Below, in pieces: positions 28,941-39,300 of a DNA stretch of 64,000 bases. Position numbers and translations under genes: made by a program. Numbering within the stretch: position 1 is the first letter of the stretch; each line of letters begins with the position of its first letter. Origin of the DNA: Ditibartonella apis (lineage in GTDB: Bacteria; Pseudomonadota; Alphaproteobacteria; Rhizobiales; Rhizobiaceae); the NCBI RefSeq assembly GCF_001952075.1, contig NZ_LXYU01000001.1, positions 682,001 through 746,000 on the forward strand. The letters are read 5' to 3'. Below the pieces are notes generated by a model. That model saw only the letters and a list, made by a program, of their open reading frames with translations. It was not told the origin of the DNA and searched no databases.

Positions 28941-29038
28941 TCGAGTTATCGAAATTGTATACCCGCTTTACAGCAGAAGCTTTTTGGTGAAAGGCGGCTG
29001 AATTTAATTCCTGGTTCAATTTTTGAAGGCCGTGTATT

Positions 29039-29081
29039 GCGACTTTTATAATTTTATAAAGAGTTGATCGCGACTTTTATA
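29039..29081. promoter_or_regulatory. direct repeat GCGACTTTTATA upstream of fdhE
   Basis: Two identical 12-base copies (29039-29050 and 29070-29081) lie 31 bases apart, about three helical turns. An imperfect palindrome made of CTTTTATAA and TTATAAAG overlaps the first. The spacing suits a regulator binding one DNA face. The protein is unknown. Confidence 0.4.
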
Positions 29082-29153
29082 GCGAGCCCGTTGGACAAGA
29101 CCCATTTTCCGGTTATAAAATTGAACAGATTAGAAAATGGAGTTCAATCAAAT

Positions 29154-30068
29154 ATGCCGCGCAATAAAAAATTCGAAGGAGATATGACCGAAGTTGGCCA
29201 TATGCGCACGCCTCCTTTCGTCCGGCTTCCCGATATCAATACGTTATTCGAGGAACGGAGCAAACGTTTTGAAGAGCTTGCTCCTACAAGTCCGGTTAAA
29301 GATTATATCGATTTCATGACAGAATTTACCGGAGCACAGCAATTTGTCTGTAACGAATTTGCTGCAAGTGATATTCCGACAGCCGATCAGGATCAGGCGC
29401 AAAAATTCACAATGCCGCCGATTGACCGGCAGGCAATTATATCGGCCCCTGTTTTTGGAGAGATTGCCAATAGTTTTTTCAAGGTTCTTGGCAAAAGAAA
29501 GCTGAAAGGTTCAAGTCTTGTTGCCCTTGAGGATACACGAGCCAACGAAACAAAATGGGAAAACTGGGCGTCCGACATTATTGCGCATAAATTGCCGCAG
29601 GAAAACCTCGCCCAGCATATCTATGTGACCGGTGCTTTGCAGATTGCATTGACATTGGCTGCCGCAAAACTCGATCCTAAAAAATTACAGCCTATAGAAG
29701 GCAATCTTTGCCCCTGTTGCGGTGGTACCCATTCGGCTTCAATGATTGTCGGTTGGCCATCATCGGAAGGCATCAGGTTCTGTTCATGCCTTTATTGCGG
29801 ATCCATGTGGCGCTATGTACGCATCAAATGCACGTTTTGTGAAGAAACCAAGGGAATCAGTTTCCGCGAGATTGATGAGGGGCCGGGAACGATTCTTGCC
29901 GAGACATGTGATACCTGCAAACGCTATTGCAAACAGATGAATCATCAAAAAGACAGCCATTTCGATGTATTTGCCGATGATATAGGCTCACTGGCACTTG
30001 ATCTTTTGATGAAAGAGGACGGAACGTTTAAAAGAGGTGCATTCAATCCATTTCTGGCGGGTTATTGA
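29154..30068 (+). CDS. fdhE: FdhE, formate dehydrogenase maturation protein
   Basis: 304 residues, close to the 309 of Escherichia FdhE. Required for activity of the membrane formate dehydrogenases; it binds iron through a rubredoxin-like fold. The C-terminal half carries four Cys-X2-Cys-type pairs: CPCCGG, CSCLYCGSMW, CTFCEE and CDTCKRYC. The start at 29154 has GGAG about 11 bases upstream; a longer TTG-started frame from 29064 seems unlikely. The stop TGA overlaps the ATG of selA (TGATG), so translation is coupled. The genes it serves, fdoGHI, are at 36314-41023. Confidence 0.93.
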   Translation: MPRNKKFEGDMTEVGHMRTPPFVRLPDINTLFEERSKRFEELAPTSPVKDYIDFMTEFTGAQQFVCNEFAASDIPTADQDQAQKFTMPPIDRQAIISAPVFGEIANSFFKVLGKRKLKGSSLVALEDTRANETKWENWASDIIAHKLPQENLAQHIYVTGALQIALTLAAAKLDPKKLQPIEGNLCPCCGGTHSASMIVGWPSSEGIRFCSCLYCGSMWRYVRIKCTFCEETKGISFREIDEGPGTILAETCDTCKRYCKQMNHQKDSHFDVFADDIGSLALDLLMKEDGTFKRGAFNPFLAGY

Positions 30069-31450
30069 TGGTCGCGGATTTTTCCCTTCTACCTCCGGTC
30101 AACGCAATTCTTGCCGAACAAGCGGCAAAAGAAGCGGAAGCCAAATTCGGTCATAGTGCAACGGTTGATGCCATCAGGGCAACCCTTGCCGACGAGCGAA
30201 TTCTCATTAAAGCAGGACGCACGCCGCGAACGAGTGCTGTGCTTGCAATGATGGCGCTTGAACGGCTGGAGGTGGATGCCCAGTCGACCATGCGTGCCGT
30301 GTTCAACCTCACCGGCACGATATTGCATACCAATTTCGGACGTGCGCAATTGCCGGAAGTTGCAATCCAGAATGCTGTTAATGCTATGCGCAACGCCGTT
30401 TCGCTGGAATATGATCTTGAAAGTGGCGAGAGGGGAGAACGTGACGACCATTTGCGCGAATTGATTTGTGAGCTTACCGGTGCGGAAGATGCAACCCTCG
30501 TCAACAATAATGCGGCCGCTGTTCTTCTGGTGTTGAATACGCTTGCTGGTAAACAGGGTGAAAGCATTATTTCGCGTGGCGAACTCATCGAAATTGGCGG
30601 TGCTTTCCGTATGCCGGACATTATGGAAAGTGCCGGTTGCAAGTTGATCGAAGTGGGAACAACCAATCGCACACACCTTGCCGATTATGAAAAAGCAATC
30701 AATGAGGAAACCGCGCTTTTATTGAAAGTGCACACATCGAACTATCGTATCGAAGGATTTTCTTCGTCAGTTACCACAAAAGAGCTTGCGGCATTGGCTG
30801 CAACGAATCATGTACCTTTCATGGAAGATCTTGGTTCGGGAACGCTCGTCAATCTCGTTGCTTTCGGTCTTCCCTATGAGCCGACCGTTCAGGACGTTAT
30901 TAAAGCCGGTGCGGATATTGTCACTTTTTCCGGCGACAAATTATTGGGCGGTGTTCAGGCCGGTTTTATTATCGGCAAGCAGGAATTGATTGCGCTGGTG
31001 AATAAAAACCCCATGAAACGTTCGCTGCGTGTCGACAAGGTACGCCTCGCCGCTCTGGAAGCGGTTTTGCGCGCCTATCGGAACGAAGAAAAACGCAACA
31101 CAACAATTCCGACCTTGCGTTATCTTTCGCGAAGCCAAAGTGATATTGCCCATCAGGCAGCCGATTTATGCGCCAAAATTAGCGATTTTTTTCAACCTGC
31201 TTATCGCGTGGAAATTTGTTCCTGTAACAGTCAGGTCGGCTCGGGCGCTATGCCAATGGAAACTTTGCCAAGCTATGGCATATCAATAAGCCCGGTTGAT
31301 CCGGCAGTTTCGTTGACAGAATTGGCCTATCGTTTGCGCCAATTGCCAAAGCCCGTTATCGGACGCATGCATGCCAACCGGCTGGTTTTTGATTTGCGTT
31401 GTCTTGATGATACAAACGGTTTTGTTAACAATCTCGAAAAACTATCATGA
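30068..31450 (+). CDS. selA: L-seryl-tRNA(Sec) selenium transferase
   Basis: 460 residues. A pyridoxal-phosphate enzyme that converts Ser-tRNA-Sec to Sec-tRNA-Sec using selenophosphate. Signatures: an N-terminal domain, the FNLTGTILHTNFGRAQLP motif near residue 80, VNNNAAAVLLVLNTLA near 146 and the PLP lysine in TFSGDKLLGG (Lys about 291). Length is typical. It sits in an overlapping fdhE-selA-selB cluster with 1-base and 4-base overlaps. The presence of selB, tRNA-Sec and selD nearby makes the assignment firm. Confidence 0.97.
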   Translation: MVADFSLLPPVNAILAEQAAKEAEAKFGHSATVDAIRATLADERILIKAGRTPRTSAVLAMMALERLEVDAQSTMRAVFNLTGTILHTNFGRAQLPEVAIQNAVNAMRNAVSLEYDLESGERGERDDHLRELICELTGAEDATLVNNNAAAVLLVLNTLAGKQGESIISRGELIEIGGAFRMPDIMESAGCKLIEVGTTNRTHLADYEKAINEETALLLKVHTSNYRIEGFSSSVTTKELAALAATNHVPFMEDLGSGTLVNLVAFGLPYEPTVQDVIKAGADIVTFSGDKLLGGVQAGFIIGKQELIALVNKNPMKRSLRVDKVRLAALEAVLRAYRNEEKRNTTIPTLRYLSRSQSDIAHQAADLCAKISDFFQPAYRVEICSCNSQVGSGAMPMETLPSYGISISPVDPAVSLTELAYRLRQLPKPVIGRMHANRLVFDLRCLDDTNGFVNNLEKLS

Positions 31451-33375
31451 TTATTGGTACAGCCGGTCATATTGACCATGGAAAAACAGCTCTCGTCAGA
31501 GCACTGACGGGCATTGATACAGATCGTCTGCCACAGGAAAAACAACGTGGTATCACTATTGAATTGGGTTTTGCCTATCAGACATTGAAAAACGGCGAAC
31601 GGATCGGTTTTGTTGATGTTCCGGGGCACGAAAAACTCATTCATACTATGCTGACAGGTGCCGGTAGCATTGATTATGTCATGCTGGTCGTCGCGGCCGA
31701 TGACGGCATTATGCCCCAAACGCGTGAACATTTCGAAATATTGAAGCTTATGGGGTTAAAACACGGGGTTGTTGTCATTACCCGCATCGACCTTGTTGAT
31801 AAAGAGCGTGTTGAAGCATTGAAAGCGGAATTACACGAATTTCTCAAAGGTTCGTTTCTGGAAAATGCACCGATATTTCCTGTGTCGTCATTGACCGGCG
31901 AGGGCATACCGGCCCTTCGGGAAGAGATAGAAAACGCCGCTTCGCATTTGAAAAAACGTGTTTCCTGTGGGCGGTTTCGCCATGCGATTGACCGGTGTTT
32001 TGTGCTTTCCGGCGCCGGCACCGTGGTGACGGGAACTGTGCTTTCTGGCGAAGCATCCACCAATGATCTTATGGTCATTGCACCTGATCATCTGACAGCA
32101 CGGTTACGTTCGATCCATGTACAGGATGAGGTTTCTAATAAAGCAAGAACGGGCGACAGGGCAGCACTCAATATTGTGGGCGACGCTATCAACAAGGATA
32201 CAGTCAAACGGGGAATGATGGTCATTGACCCGTTTCTTGATAAGCGGAGTCAAAGGTTCGATGTTCGTCTAACGATTCTTCCATCCGAACCAAAGCCTTT
32301 GAAACAATGGTTTCCTGTTCACTTGCACCATGGTTCTTTAGAAACCAATGCCCGCCTTGTATTTTTGTCGCAAGACACAATGAAGGCCGGTGAAACCGCT
32401 TACGTGCAGATTATTTCCGATAAAGCTGTGATTGCGGCAACTGGCGACCGCTTTGTTATTCGGGATACATCGGCAAGCCGCACAATTGGTGGTGGTATTA
32501 TTCTTGATCCACTAGCACCCGAACGGCACCGCCGCGCGCCGGAGCGGTTCAAATTTCTTGCCGCTATGGAAAAGGAAGATAACCTTCAGGCATTATCGGC
32601 AATTCTGGCATTGCCGCCCTATGGCATTGACTGGCTTTATTTTTGCCGCGCGCGTAACCTGTCTGAAGTTGAGGCGGGCAAACTTCTTTCGAGCGGTCAT
32701 TTTGTCGTTCTTGAACATGGTCAAGAACGGTTTGTTATGGAACAACAGCAGGAACAGCGCCTGCAAAAAGCAATTGTCGATTATCTTGTCGAATTTCATA
32801 AAAACGAGCCTGATCTCTTCGGCGTTGGTCTTGAAAAATTGCGTCGTGACGTTGCCCGCGAAATCCGTGCCCCTTATTTTCGTGATCTGTTACAAAACGA
32901 AATTGATAAAGGCCGGTTGAAAATTCGCGGCGCCTGGGTTGGTCTTGCCGGTCATGAAGCCAAACTATCCCCTGAAGATGAAGCAATCTGGCAACGTGTC
33001 TATAAAGTTTTAAAAGGTGAGGAACGTTTCCGCCCGCCGCGCACGCGCGATTTTGCGCAAGAACTTGGAATTGACGAAAATCATATGCGGCAAATCCTGA
33101 AGTCTTGCGCACGGATGGGGCGTGTTTATGAAGTGGCGCAAGATTATTTCTTCCCGCGCGAAGTGCTGGCTGAAATTATTATGATTATGCGGGATATTGC
33201 CGAAAAAAAGGAAAAGCACGAATTCGTCGCGGCCGATTTGCGTGACCGGCTGAATAATGGCCGCAAGGTTTCCATTTTTCTGCTGGAATTTTTTGACCGC
33301 CACGGTGTGACAATCAGAAAAGGCGATATCAGGCGGTTAAATCCGCATCGGCTTGACCTGTTTGCCGATAGTTAG
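31447..33375 (+). CDS. selB: SelB, selenocysteine-specific elongation factor
   Basis: 642 residues. A GTPase that carries Sec-tRNA-Sec to the ribosome at UGA codons marked by a SECIS hairpin. The G domain begins at the very N-terminus: GHIDHGKT (7-14), the switch region with [18 protein letters not shown], and [11 protein letters not shown]-Tu-like domains II and III follow, and the C-terminal third contains the winged-helix repeats that bind the SECIS RNA, for example [26 protein letters not shown]. It overlaps the selA stop by 4 bases and is followed by tRNA-Sec 37 bases on. Confidence 0.97.
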   Translation: MIIGTAGHIDHGKTALVRALTGIDTDRLPQEKQRGITIELGFAYQTLKNGERIGFVDVPGHEKLIHTMLTGAGSIDYVMLVVAADDGIMPQTREHFEILKLMGLKHGVVVITRIDLVDKERVEALKAELHEFLKGSFLENAPIFPVSSLTGEGIPALREEIENAASHLKKRVSCGRFRHAIDRCFVLSGAGTVVTGTVLSGEASTNDLMVIAPDHLTARLRSIHVQDEVSNKARTGDRAALNIVGDAINKDTVKRGMMVIDPFLDKRSQRFDVRLTILPSEPKPLKQWFPVHLHHGSLETNARLVFLSQDTMKAGETAYVQIISDKAVIAATGDRFVIRDTSASRTIGGGIILDPLAPERHRRAPERFKFLAAMEKEDNLQALSAILALPPYGIDWLYFCRARNLSEVEAGKLLSSGHFVVLEHGQERFVMEQQQEQRLQKAIVDYLVEFHKNEPDLFGVGLEKLRRDVAREIRAPYFRDLLQNEIDKGRLKIRGAWVGLAGHEAKLSPEDEAIWQRVYKVLKGEERFRPPRTRDFAQELGIDENHMRQILKSCARMGRVYEVAQDYFFPREVLAEIIMIMRDIAEKKEKHEFVAADLRDRLNNGRKVSIFLLEFFDRHGVTIRKGDIRRLNPHRLDLFADS

Positions 33376-33412
33376 ACTTGCAGTTTTTGCCTAAAAGCAG
33401 CATAAGACAATC

Positions 33413-33508
33413 GGAAGGGCTTTTCATCCGGTGATGGATGCGGCCTTCAAAGCCGTAAGGGGCCGTGAGACGGTCTTTTATGGGTTCGACTCCCATGCTC
33501 TTCCGCCA
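33413..33508 (+). tRNA. selC: tRNA-Sec (anticodon TCA)
   Basis: 96 bases including the encoded CCA. The acceptor stem has 8 pairs (GGAAGGGC with GCTCTTCC, one G-T pair), discriminator G, and the T stem has 5 pairs (ATGGG/CCCAT around TTCGACT): the bacterial 8+5 pattern unique to tRNA-Sec. The anticodon stem GCGGC/GCCGT closes loop CTTCAAA with anticodon TCA. A long variable arm (about 33459-33478) folds on itself. It lies directly downstream of selB, its delivery factor. Confidence 0.97.
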
Positions 33509-33514
33509 ATTATT

Positions 33515-33539
33515 TTCAATTGAATGACGTTCAGTTGAA
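33515..33539 (+). terminator. hairpin downstream of tRNA-Sec
   Basis: TTCAATTGAA pairs with TTCAGTTGAA (10 bp, one T-G pair) around loop TGACG, 7 bases after the tRNA. No T run follows, so it may act in 3' processing rather than termination. Confidence 0.4.
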
Positions 33540-33846
33540 GCACATTGCTTATCATTACTGTTTCCGGATTGTTTTTATTGCCGTGACACATCAAGCGTCA
33601 GGAAAGGCATAAGCTATTGAGCTTCGGAAAAGAAGAAAAACAACGAACGTTAGAAACGTGTTCGGCCAAGTTCGTCATCTGCAAAGCAGCATCCATCAAT
33701 AGAGTATTTGAAATCGGCGGAGTGTGCGTCTGCAAAATTCTCGAAACTCGAACAGGAAAACCGGTTTGCCAGTAACAGGAAAGTAGAGAAGGTTAAGGCA
33801 CGACCAAAAAGGCATGCAATAAGCAAAGAGCACGAAAAAACAAAAA
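33540..33846. other. intergenic stretch between tRNA-Sec and the DUF4167 gene
   Basis: About 300 bases. The minus-strand open frame at 33650-33856 overlaps the terminator of the DUF4167 gene, has no ribosome binding site and no recognisable family. Nothing else is seen. Confidence 0.5.
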
Positions 33847-33867
33847 AGACGGGCAAATAGCCCGTCT
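33842..33867 (-). terminator. terminator of the DUF4167 gene
   Basis: The stem AGACGGGC/GCCCGTCT (33847-33854 with 33860-33867) with loop AAATA; on the minus strand a T run follows. Confidence 0.88.
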
Positions 33868-33892
33868 GATTTGATGAATATAATAGAGTGGC

Positions 33893-34552
33893 TCAGGCTT
33901 CCTCTTCAGCCTTTTCCACTTTCGGCTTTGTAGTGCGTCTGCGACGCGGCTTCTTTTCAACAACCTCTTCGGCTTCAACCGTCTTTTCAACCGATGCTTC
34001 AGGGGCTTTCGCCTTTTCTTTTGCTTCCTCTGCGGCTTCGTTTTCGCCAGCATCATCAGAACGATTTACCGGAGCACTGCGACGACGCGGTGCACGACGG
34101 GTTTTCTTGAGTTCAACGACTTTCCCGACTTCCCCTGTATCTTCTGAAAGAGCGACTTCGGCAGGGACCCCCTGAATTTCCGGTTGCGGGCCACTTCCCG
34201 CAGCTTCATGTTCCTCATTCAATTCCAAAGACACAACCGGGGAGTTCTCATCCTCTTCATCGTCATCAATCAGTTCTTCACGCTGGATCGGCTGAGGCAT
34301 TTGTGCTTGGGCCGCCAGAATAATGCGAACATAGTGTTCGGCGTGTTGAAGGTAATTTTCTGCCATAACTCTGTCGCCGGCAGCCTGAGCATCCCGTGCC
34401 AGAGCGGTATATTTATCTGCTATATGTTGTGCATTACCACGAATTTTTACATCCGGTCCGTTGCTTTCATAATTGCGTGAAAGAGGATTTGGACCGCGAC
34501 GATTATTATTATTGTTGCGTCCACGGATGCGCCTATTTTGTTGTGGCCTCAT
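33893..34552 (-). CDS. DUF4167 domain protein
   Basis: 219 residues. An Arg/Asn-rich N-terminus (RRIRGRNNNNNRR) leads into the DUF4167 domain, residues about 20-80, with PLSRNYESNGPDVKIRGNAQHIADKY and LARDAQAAGDRVMAENYLQHAEHY. An acidic middle and a Lys/Arg/Glu-rich, probably disordered C-terminus follow. The family is widespread in Hyphomicrobiales; the N-terminus looks suited to nucleic-acid binding, but no function is established that I know of. It interrupts the selenocysteine genes on the opposite strand to selB. Confidence 0.88.
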   Translation of the reverse strand: MRPQQNRRIRGRNNNNNRRGPNPLSRNYESNGPDVKIRGNAQHIADKYTALARDAQAAGDRVMAENYLQHAEHYVRIILAAQAQMPQPIQREELIDDDEEDENSPVVSLELNEEHEAAGSGPQPEIQGVPAEVALSEDTGEVGKVVELKKTRRAPRRRSAPVNRSDDAGENEAAEEAKEKAKAPEASVEKTVEAEEVVEKKPRRRRTTKPKVEKAEEEA

Positions 34553-34871
34553 AATGATCTCTTTAAGAATATGTTTTATCTAATTTTATTCAGTTGATTT
34601 TCAGACAAGAATATTATGGCGTTCGCGCCAATATCCGTTTTGATTATGCTTGTTGACAAGCCATCAAGCTCAAATCAATTTTTTGAAAATCTCAAAAAGC
34701 CTATGGAAACGACTCCAACAGCTATGTTCCACGACGATTTATTTGATATTCGGCAAATTAGCGTTCTTCAACCGAATTGCCAAGTATTTTTTTAAAAAAT
34801 CATCATCTTATTCAAATGAAAAGGGAAATTCGTTTGTGAAATTTGTTCATATCATCGAATTAACGATCATT
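34553..34871. other. A+T-rich intergenic stretch upstream of the DUF4167 gene
   Basis: About 320 bases holding the presumed promoter of the DUF4167 gene. The plus-strand frame at 34650-34910 shows no family resemblance. No structured RNA was recognised. Confidence 0.5.
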
Positions 34872-34903
34872 CGGGCGGGAATTGACAATTGCCAACCCGC
34901 CCG
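34872..34903 (-). terminator. hairpin downstream of selD
   Basis: CGGGCGGG (34872-34879) pairs perfectly with CCCGCCCG (34896-34903) across a 16-base loop that includes ATTG/CAAT. It lies 21 bases beyond the selD stop. The T run is poor, so termination strength is uncertain. Confidence 0.6.
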
Positions 34904-34923
34904 TTTGTGAAAAACCACTCGAA

Positions 34924-35967
34924 TCACTCTTCGATAACAACCTTTGGAGTGCCATTGCGCACTTCGCCGATAATGGTGGAAAGCGGATAGCCCTGGCTTT
35001 TGGCATAGGCGACGACCGACTGTGCTTTCTCCGGCGAGATTGACACAAGAAGGCCACCGGACGTTTGCGGATCGGTCAACAGAAAGCGTTTATAATCAGG
35101 ATAATTTTCCGGCAATACAATGTGTTCGCCATAGCTATCCCAATTGCGACGTGAAGCACCGGTAAAGCAACCGTCTTTGGCAAGGGCTTCAGCCTCGGTG
35201 AGGAAGGGAATTTTCGAATAATTTATGGCAATCTCGACATTGGAGCCTTGTGCCATTTCAAGGCTATGCCCCAAAATTCCGAAGCCGGTTACATCGGTTA
35301 ACGCGTGAACATCCGGATTCTTTCCGAGTTCTGTGCCGATTTTATTAAGAAGCGTCATTGACGCAATCATTTCCTGATAGGCTTTGTCAGAAAGTTTTCC
35401 GGTTTTGAATGCATGCGAATAAACGCCGACGCCGATACCTTTCATGAGTACCAGTTTGTCGCCCTCATGGGCGCGGGCATTCAGTTTGATCTCGCTTTTT
35501 TTGCAAATACCGATAACCGCCAAACCATAGACGGGTTCGGGATTGTCGATCGAATGGCCACCGGCTACAGCTATTCCGGCTTCGGCTGCTTTTTGTCGCC
35601 CGCCTTTTAAAATTTCACCGACAATTGCCGGATCGATTTTATCAACCGGCATGCCAAGGATTGCGAGCGACATGATAGGCTTTCCGCCCATAGCATAAAC
35701 GTCGGAAATAGCATTGGTCGCAGCAATTTGGCCAAATGTGACGGGATCATCCACCATCGGCATGAAAAAGTCTGTGGTAGCAATAACACAAGTGCCGTCG
35801 TCAAGCTCATAAATAGCAGCGTCGTCACTTGTTTCGGTTCCTACCAATAGATGTTCAAATGGTCCATACTCCGGCTGGTTTTTCAGCATTTTCTGCAAAA
35901 CGGAGGGTGCCAGTTTACAACCGCAACCCCCACCGTGAGCAAGACTTGTCAAACGGAAGGGTGTCAT
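34924..35967 (-). CDS. selD: selenide, water dikinase (selenophosphate synthase)
   Basis: 347 residues. Makes selenophosphate from selenide and ATP, the selenium donor for SelA. The N-terminal glycine-rich loop [10 protein letters not shown] (residues 9-18) carries the catalytic cysteine Cys15/Cys17 and Lys18; the catalytic position is cysteine, so SelD itself is not a selenoprotein here. The metal/ATP motif [12 protein letters not shown] and [13 protein letters not shown] are typical. It is transcribed away from fdoG, sharing a 346-base intergenic region with an inverted repeat 55 bases from its start. Confidence 0.97.
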   Translation of the reverse strand: MTPFRLTSLAHGGGCGCKLAPSVLQKMLKNQPEYGPFEHLLVGTETSDDAAIYELDDGTCVIATTDFFMPMVDDPVTFGQIAATNAISDVYAMGGKPIMSLAILGMPVDKIDPAIVGEILKGGRQKAAEAGIAVAGGHSIDNPEPVYGLAVIGICKKSEIKLNARAHEGDKLVLMKGIGVGVYSHAFKTGKLSDKAYQEMIASMTLLNKIGTELGKNPDVHALTDVTGFGILGHSLEMAQGSNVEIAINYSKIPFLTEAEALAKDGCFTGASRRNWDSYGEHIVLPENYPDYKRFLLTDPQTSGGLLVSISPEKAQSVVAYAKSQGYPLSTIIGEVRNGTPKVVIEE

Positions 35968-36021
35968 CGAAGTTTCCTTTTTAAATATTCAATTTTGTGT
36001 GGGTATCAAAGATATCCAACA

Positions 36022-36048
36022 GTTTGACAATATTAGCATTTGTCAAAC
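36022..36048. promoter_or_regulatory. candidate operator between selD and fdoG (inverted repeat)
   Basis: A perfect 9-bp inverted repeat, GTTTGACAA (36022-36030) and TTGTCAAAC (36040-36048), has a 9-base spacer. A second, imperfect one, GGGTATC-AAA-GATATCC, lies at 36001-36017. Both sit in the selD-fdoG divergent region, nearer to selD. The rest of 35968-36313 contains no gene. They could be binding sites for a dimeric regulator of either gene; the pattern does not match the FNR consensus. Confidence 0.5.
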
Positions 36049-36313
36049 ATGCGTGCAATGTAGCTCATTTTTATCACGATCATTCGCCTGTGTTCACAAA
36101 AACGTCAACGCCATCGGGAAAGCAATTGCATTATCCTCTTTCAGGATCCATATGAAAAAGCTGCGAATGATCTTCCCCGATCAATAGAATCCGCTTTTGT
36201 AACAACAGGGCATCAAGCAGACTTGTTTGAAGCTTGATTGGTTGCTATGGAACGATTGTTGATCTAAAATAAACAGCGTGTGGGACGATCAAAAATACAA
36301 GAGGAATGCCCGT

Positions 36314-39300
36314 ATGAATATAGAGATTTCGCGTCGCGCCTTTTTAAAGGGTGCTGGTGCGGGTGTCGGCGCAACAGCATTGGGTGCGCTCGGTTTTAGT
36401 GAGGCTGAAGCAACAGTTGTTTCGGCTATAAAACCTTTCAGGTTAGCTTCAACAACCCAGACCCGACAGACCTGTACTTATTGTTCGGTTGCTTGTGGCA
36501 TTATCCTTTATTCGAAAGGATCAATGAAAGACGGCACTGCGAAAGTTATCCACGTTGAAGGGGATGTTGATCACCCGACCAATCATGGTACTCTGTGCCC
36601 GAAAGGTGCAGCCCTTCTTGATACAATCCATTCAAAAAACCGTTTGACGAAACCGAAGGTTCGTCGCCCCGGTTCCGATCACTTTGAAGAAATCACATGG
36701 GACGAGGCACTTGATAAAATTGCCCGCTACATGAAAGATGACCGCGATGCCAATTTTGTCCAGAAAAACGAAAAAGGCCAGACAGTCAATCGCTGGTTGA
36801 CAACAGGATTTCTTGCAGCCTCTGCAGCAACAAACGAAACCGCATTTGCGACTTACAAGGTCGTACGTTCATGCGGTATGCTGGCATTCGATAACCAAGC
36901 ACGCGTTTGACACGGCCCCACGGTGTCCAGTCTGGGCCCAACATTTGGTCGTGGCGCGATGACAAATCCATGGACGGATATCCGGTCAACGGATCTCGTC
37001 ATTATCATGGGTGGTAATGCTGCCGAAGCACATCCTTGTGGCTTCAAGTGGGTTACTTATGCAAAAGAGCATCGCGGTGCAAAGCTGATCGTCGTTGATC
37101 CGCGCTTTACCCGTTCGGCTTCGGTTGCCGATTTTTATGCACCGATCCGTCAGGGAACCGATATTGCCTTTTTGTCTGGTGTCATCAACTACTGCATAAC
37201 GCATGACAAAGTTCAGTATGAATATGTCAAACATTTCACCAATGCCGGCTTGATCGTCAATGAAGGTTTCGGTTTCAAAGATGGTCTGTTTACCGGATAT
37301 GATGAAGCCAAACGTGATTATGACCGTTCGACCTGGTCCTATGAAATGGACGAGAACGGTTATGCCAAGAATGACGAGACTTTGACGCATCCGCGTTGTG
37401 TCTGGCAGCTTCTTAAAAAACATGTTTCGGTTTACACGCCTGAAATGGTTGAAAGAATTTGCGGCACTCCAAAGGATAAGTTCCTCAAAATCTGCGAGAT
37501 GATTGCAGAATGTTCAAGCCCGACAAAGGCGATGACATCCATGTACGCTCTCGGTTGGACGCAACACTCCAAGGGTGCGCAGAACATTCGCACAATGTGC
37601 ATGTTGCAGCTTATTCTTGGTGATATCGGTGTTCGTGGTGGCGGTGTGAATGCACTGCGTGGCCACTCCAATATTCAAGGCCTTACAGATGTCGGACTGA
37701 TGTCCAACCTCATTCCGGGCTACATGAATATTCCGATGGAAAACGAGACAGATCTCAAGACCTATCTCTCGAAACGCAAGTTCACGCCTACGCGGCCGAA
37801 TCAGGTCAGCTACTGGCAGAATTATGACAAGTTCTTCATCTCGTTCATGAAGGCAATGTGGGGCAAAGCCGCAACAAAAGAAAACGACTTCGCCTATGAT
37901 TATCTGCCGAAGCTTGATATCGCCAATTACGATATTCTTAAAGCTGTCGACATGATGGATCATAACCAGATGAACGGCTATTTCTGCCAAGGGTTCAATC
38001 CTGTTCTTGCTTTCCCGAACCGTAAAAAGGTCGAGCGTGGCTTGAGCAAGTTGAAATTCCTTGTCGTGATGGATCCGTTGGAAACAGAGACTGCACGGTT
38101 CTGGGAAAACCACGGTGATTTCAATGATGTCAATACATCCGAAATCAAAACGGAAGTTTTCCAATTGCCGACAAGCTGCTTTGCAGAAGATGAAGGAGCT
38201 GTTGTCAATTCGGGTCGCTGGTTGCAGTGGCACTGGGCAGGGCAAAATCCGCCGGGTGACGCAAAGCACGACACATGGATCATGGCGCAACTTTGGTTAA
38301 GGCTGAAGAAGCTTTATGAAAAAGAAGGTGGTGTGTTCCCCGATCCTATCGTCAATCTTCATTGGCCATATAAGGATGCAAGCGAACCTCAGCCGGCAGA
38401 ACTCGCCAAGGAAATGAACGGTTATGCTGTTGAAGATCTTTATGATCCGAAAGACCCGACCAAGAAAATCCTTGAAAAGGGCAAACAGGTTCCAGGCTTT
38501 GCTTCGTTGAAGGCCGACGGAAGTACCGCTTCGGGCTGCTGGATTTATTCAGGTAGCTTTACTGAAGACGGAAACATGATGGCACGGCGTGATAACACCG
38601 ACTATGATGGTGCCGGACTTTATCCGAAGTGGACATTCGCATGGCCTGCAAACCGTCGTATTCTTTATAATCGTGCATCTGCCGATTTTGACGGTAAGGC
38701 TTGGGATCCGGAGCGTAAAGTTATCGAATGGAATGGCGAGAAATGGACGGGATTTGATGTTCCGGATATTCCGCCGGCATCCGATCCGCACGCTGTTGGT
38801 CCGTTTATCATGAATGCGGAAGGCACTGGCCGGCTCTTTACACTTGCCGGACTTCGTGATGGACCGTTCCCGGTTCACTACGAACCGTTCGAATCGCCGA
38901 TCGTCAACCCGATTGCTCCGAATGTTCGCGGTAATCCGGCTGCTCGTATCTTTGATGAAGATCTTGCACAATTGGGAACAAGTGATGAATTCCCTTATGC
39001 TGCAACCTCTTATCGCTTGACCGAGCACTTCCACTATTGGACGAAGAACAACCGGATCAACGCTGCTTTGCAGCCGCAATTCTTTGTCGAGATTTCGGAA
39101 GAACTGGCTGCTGAAAAAGGCGTTGTAAAAGGTGATTGGGTCAGAGTCTGGAACAAACGCGGGCAGGTTTTTGCCAAAGCGCTGGTTACCAAACGTATCC
39201 GTCCGATCATTTGCGATGGAAAGCCTGTCCATGTCATTGGTATTCCACTGCATTGGGGCTTTATCGGTGAGGCGAAGAAAGGTTTCGGGCCTAACTCGCT

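Noticed and set aside
29060-29070. A possible FNR half site (TTGATC) upstream of fdhE
   Set aside because: The second half (ATCAA at the right spacing) is missing; the direct repeats there are the more convincing feature.
33650-33856. 68-codon minus-strand frame between the DUF4167 gene and tRNA-Sec
   Set aside because: Starts inside the terminator of the DUF4167 gene and has no family.
36314-36910. fdoG read as a broken gene: a short frame ending in TGA followed by a second long frame
   Set aside because: The two frames are in phase, the residues at the break match the known Sec site, a SECIS-like hairpin follows, and selA, selB, tRNA-Sec and selD are all present.
37514-38290. 258-codon minus-strand frame inside fdoG
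   Set aside because: Shadow of the conserved fdoG coding strand; no ribosome binding site or family.
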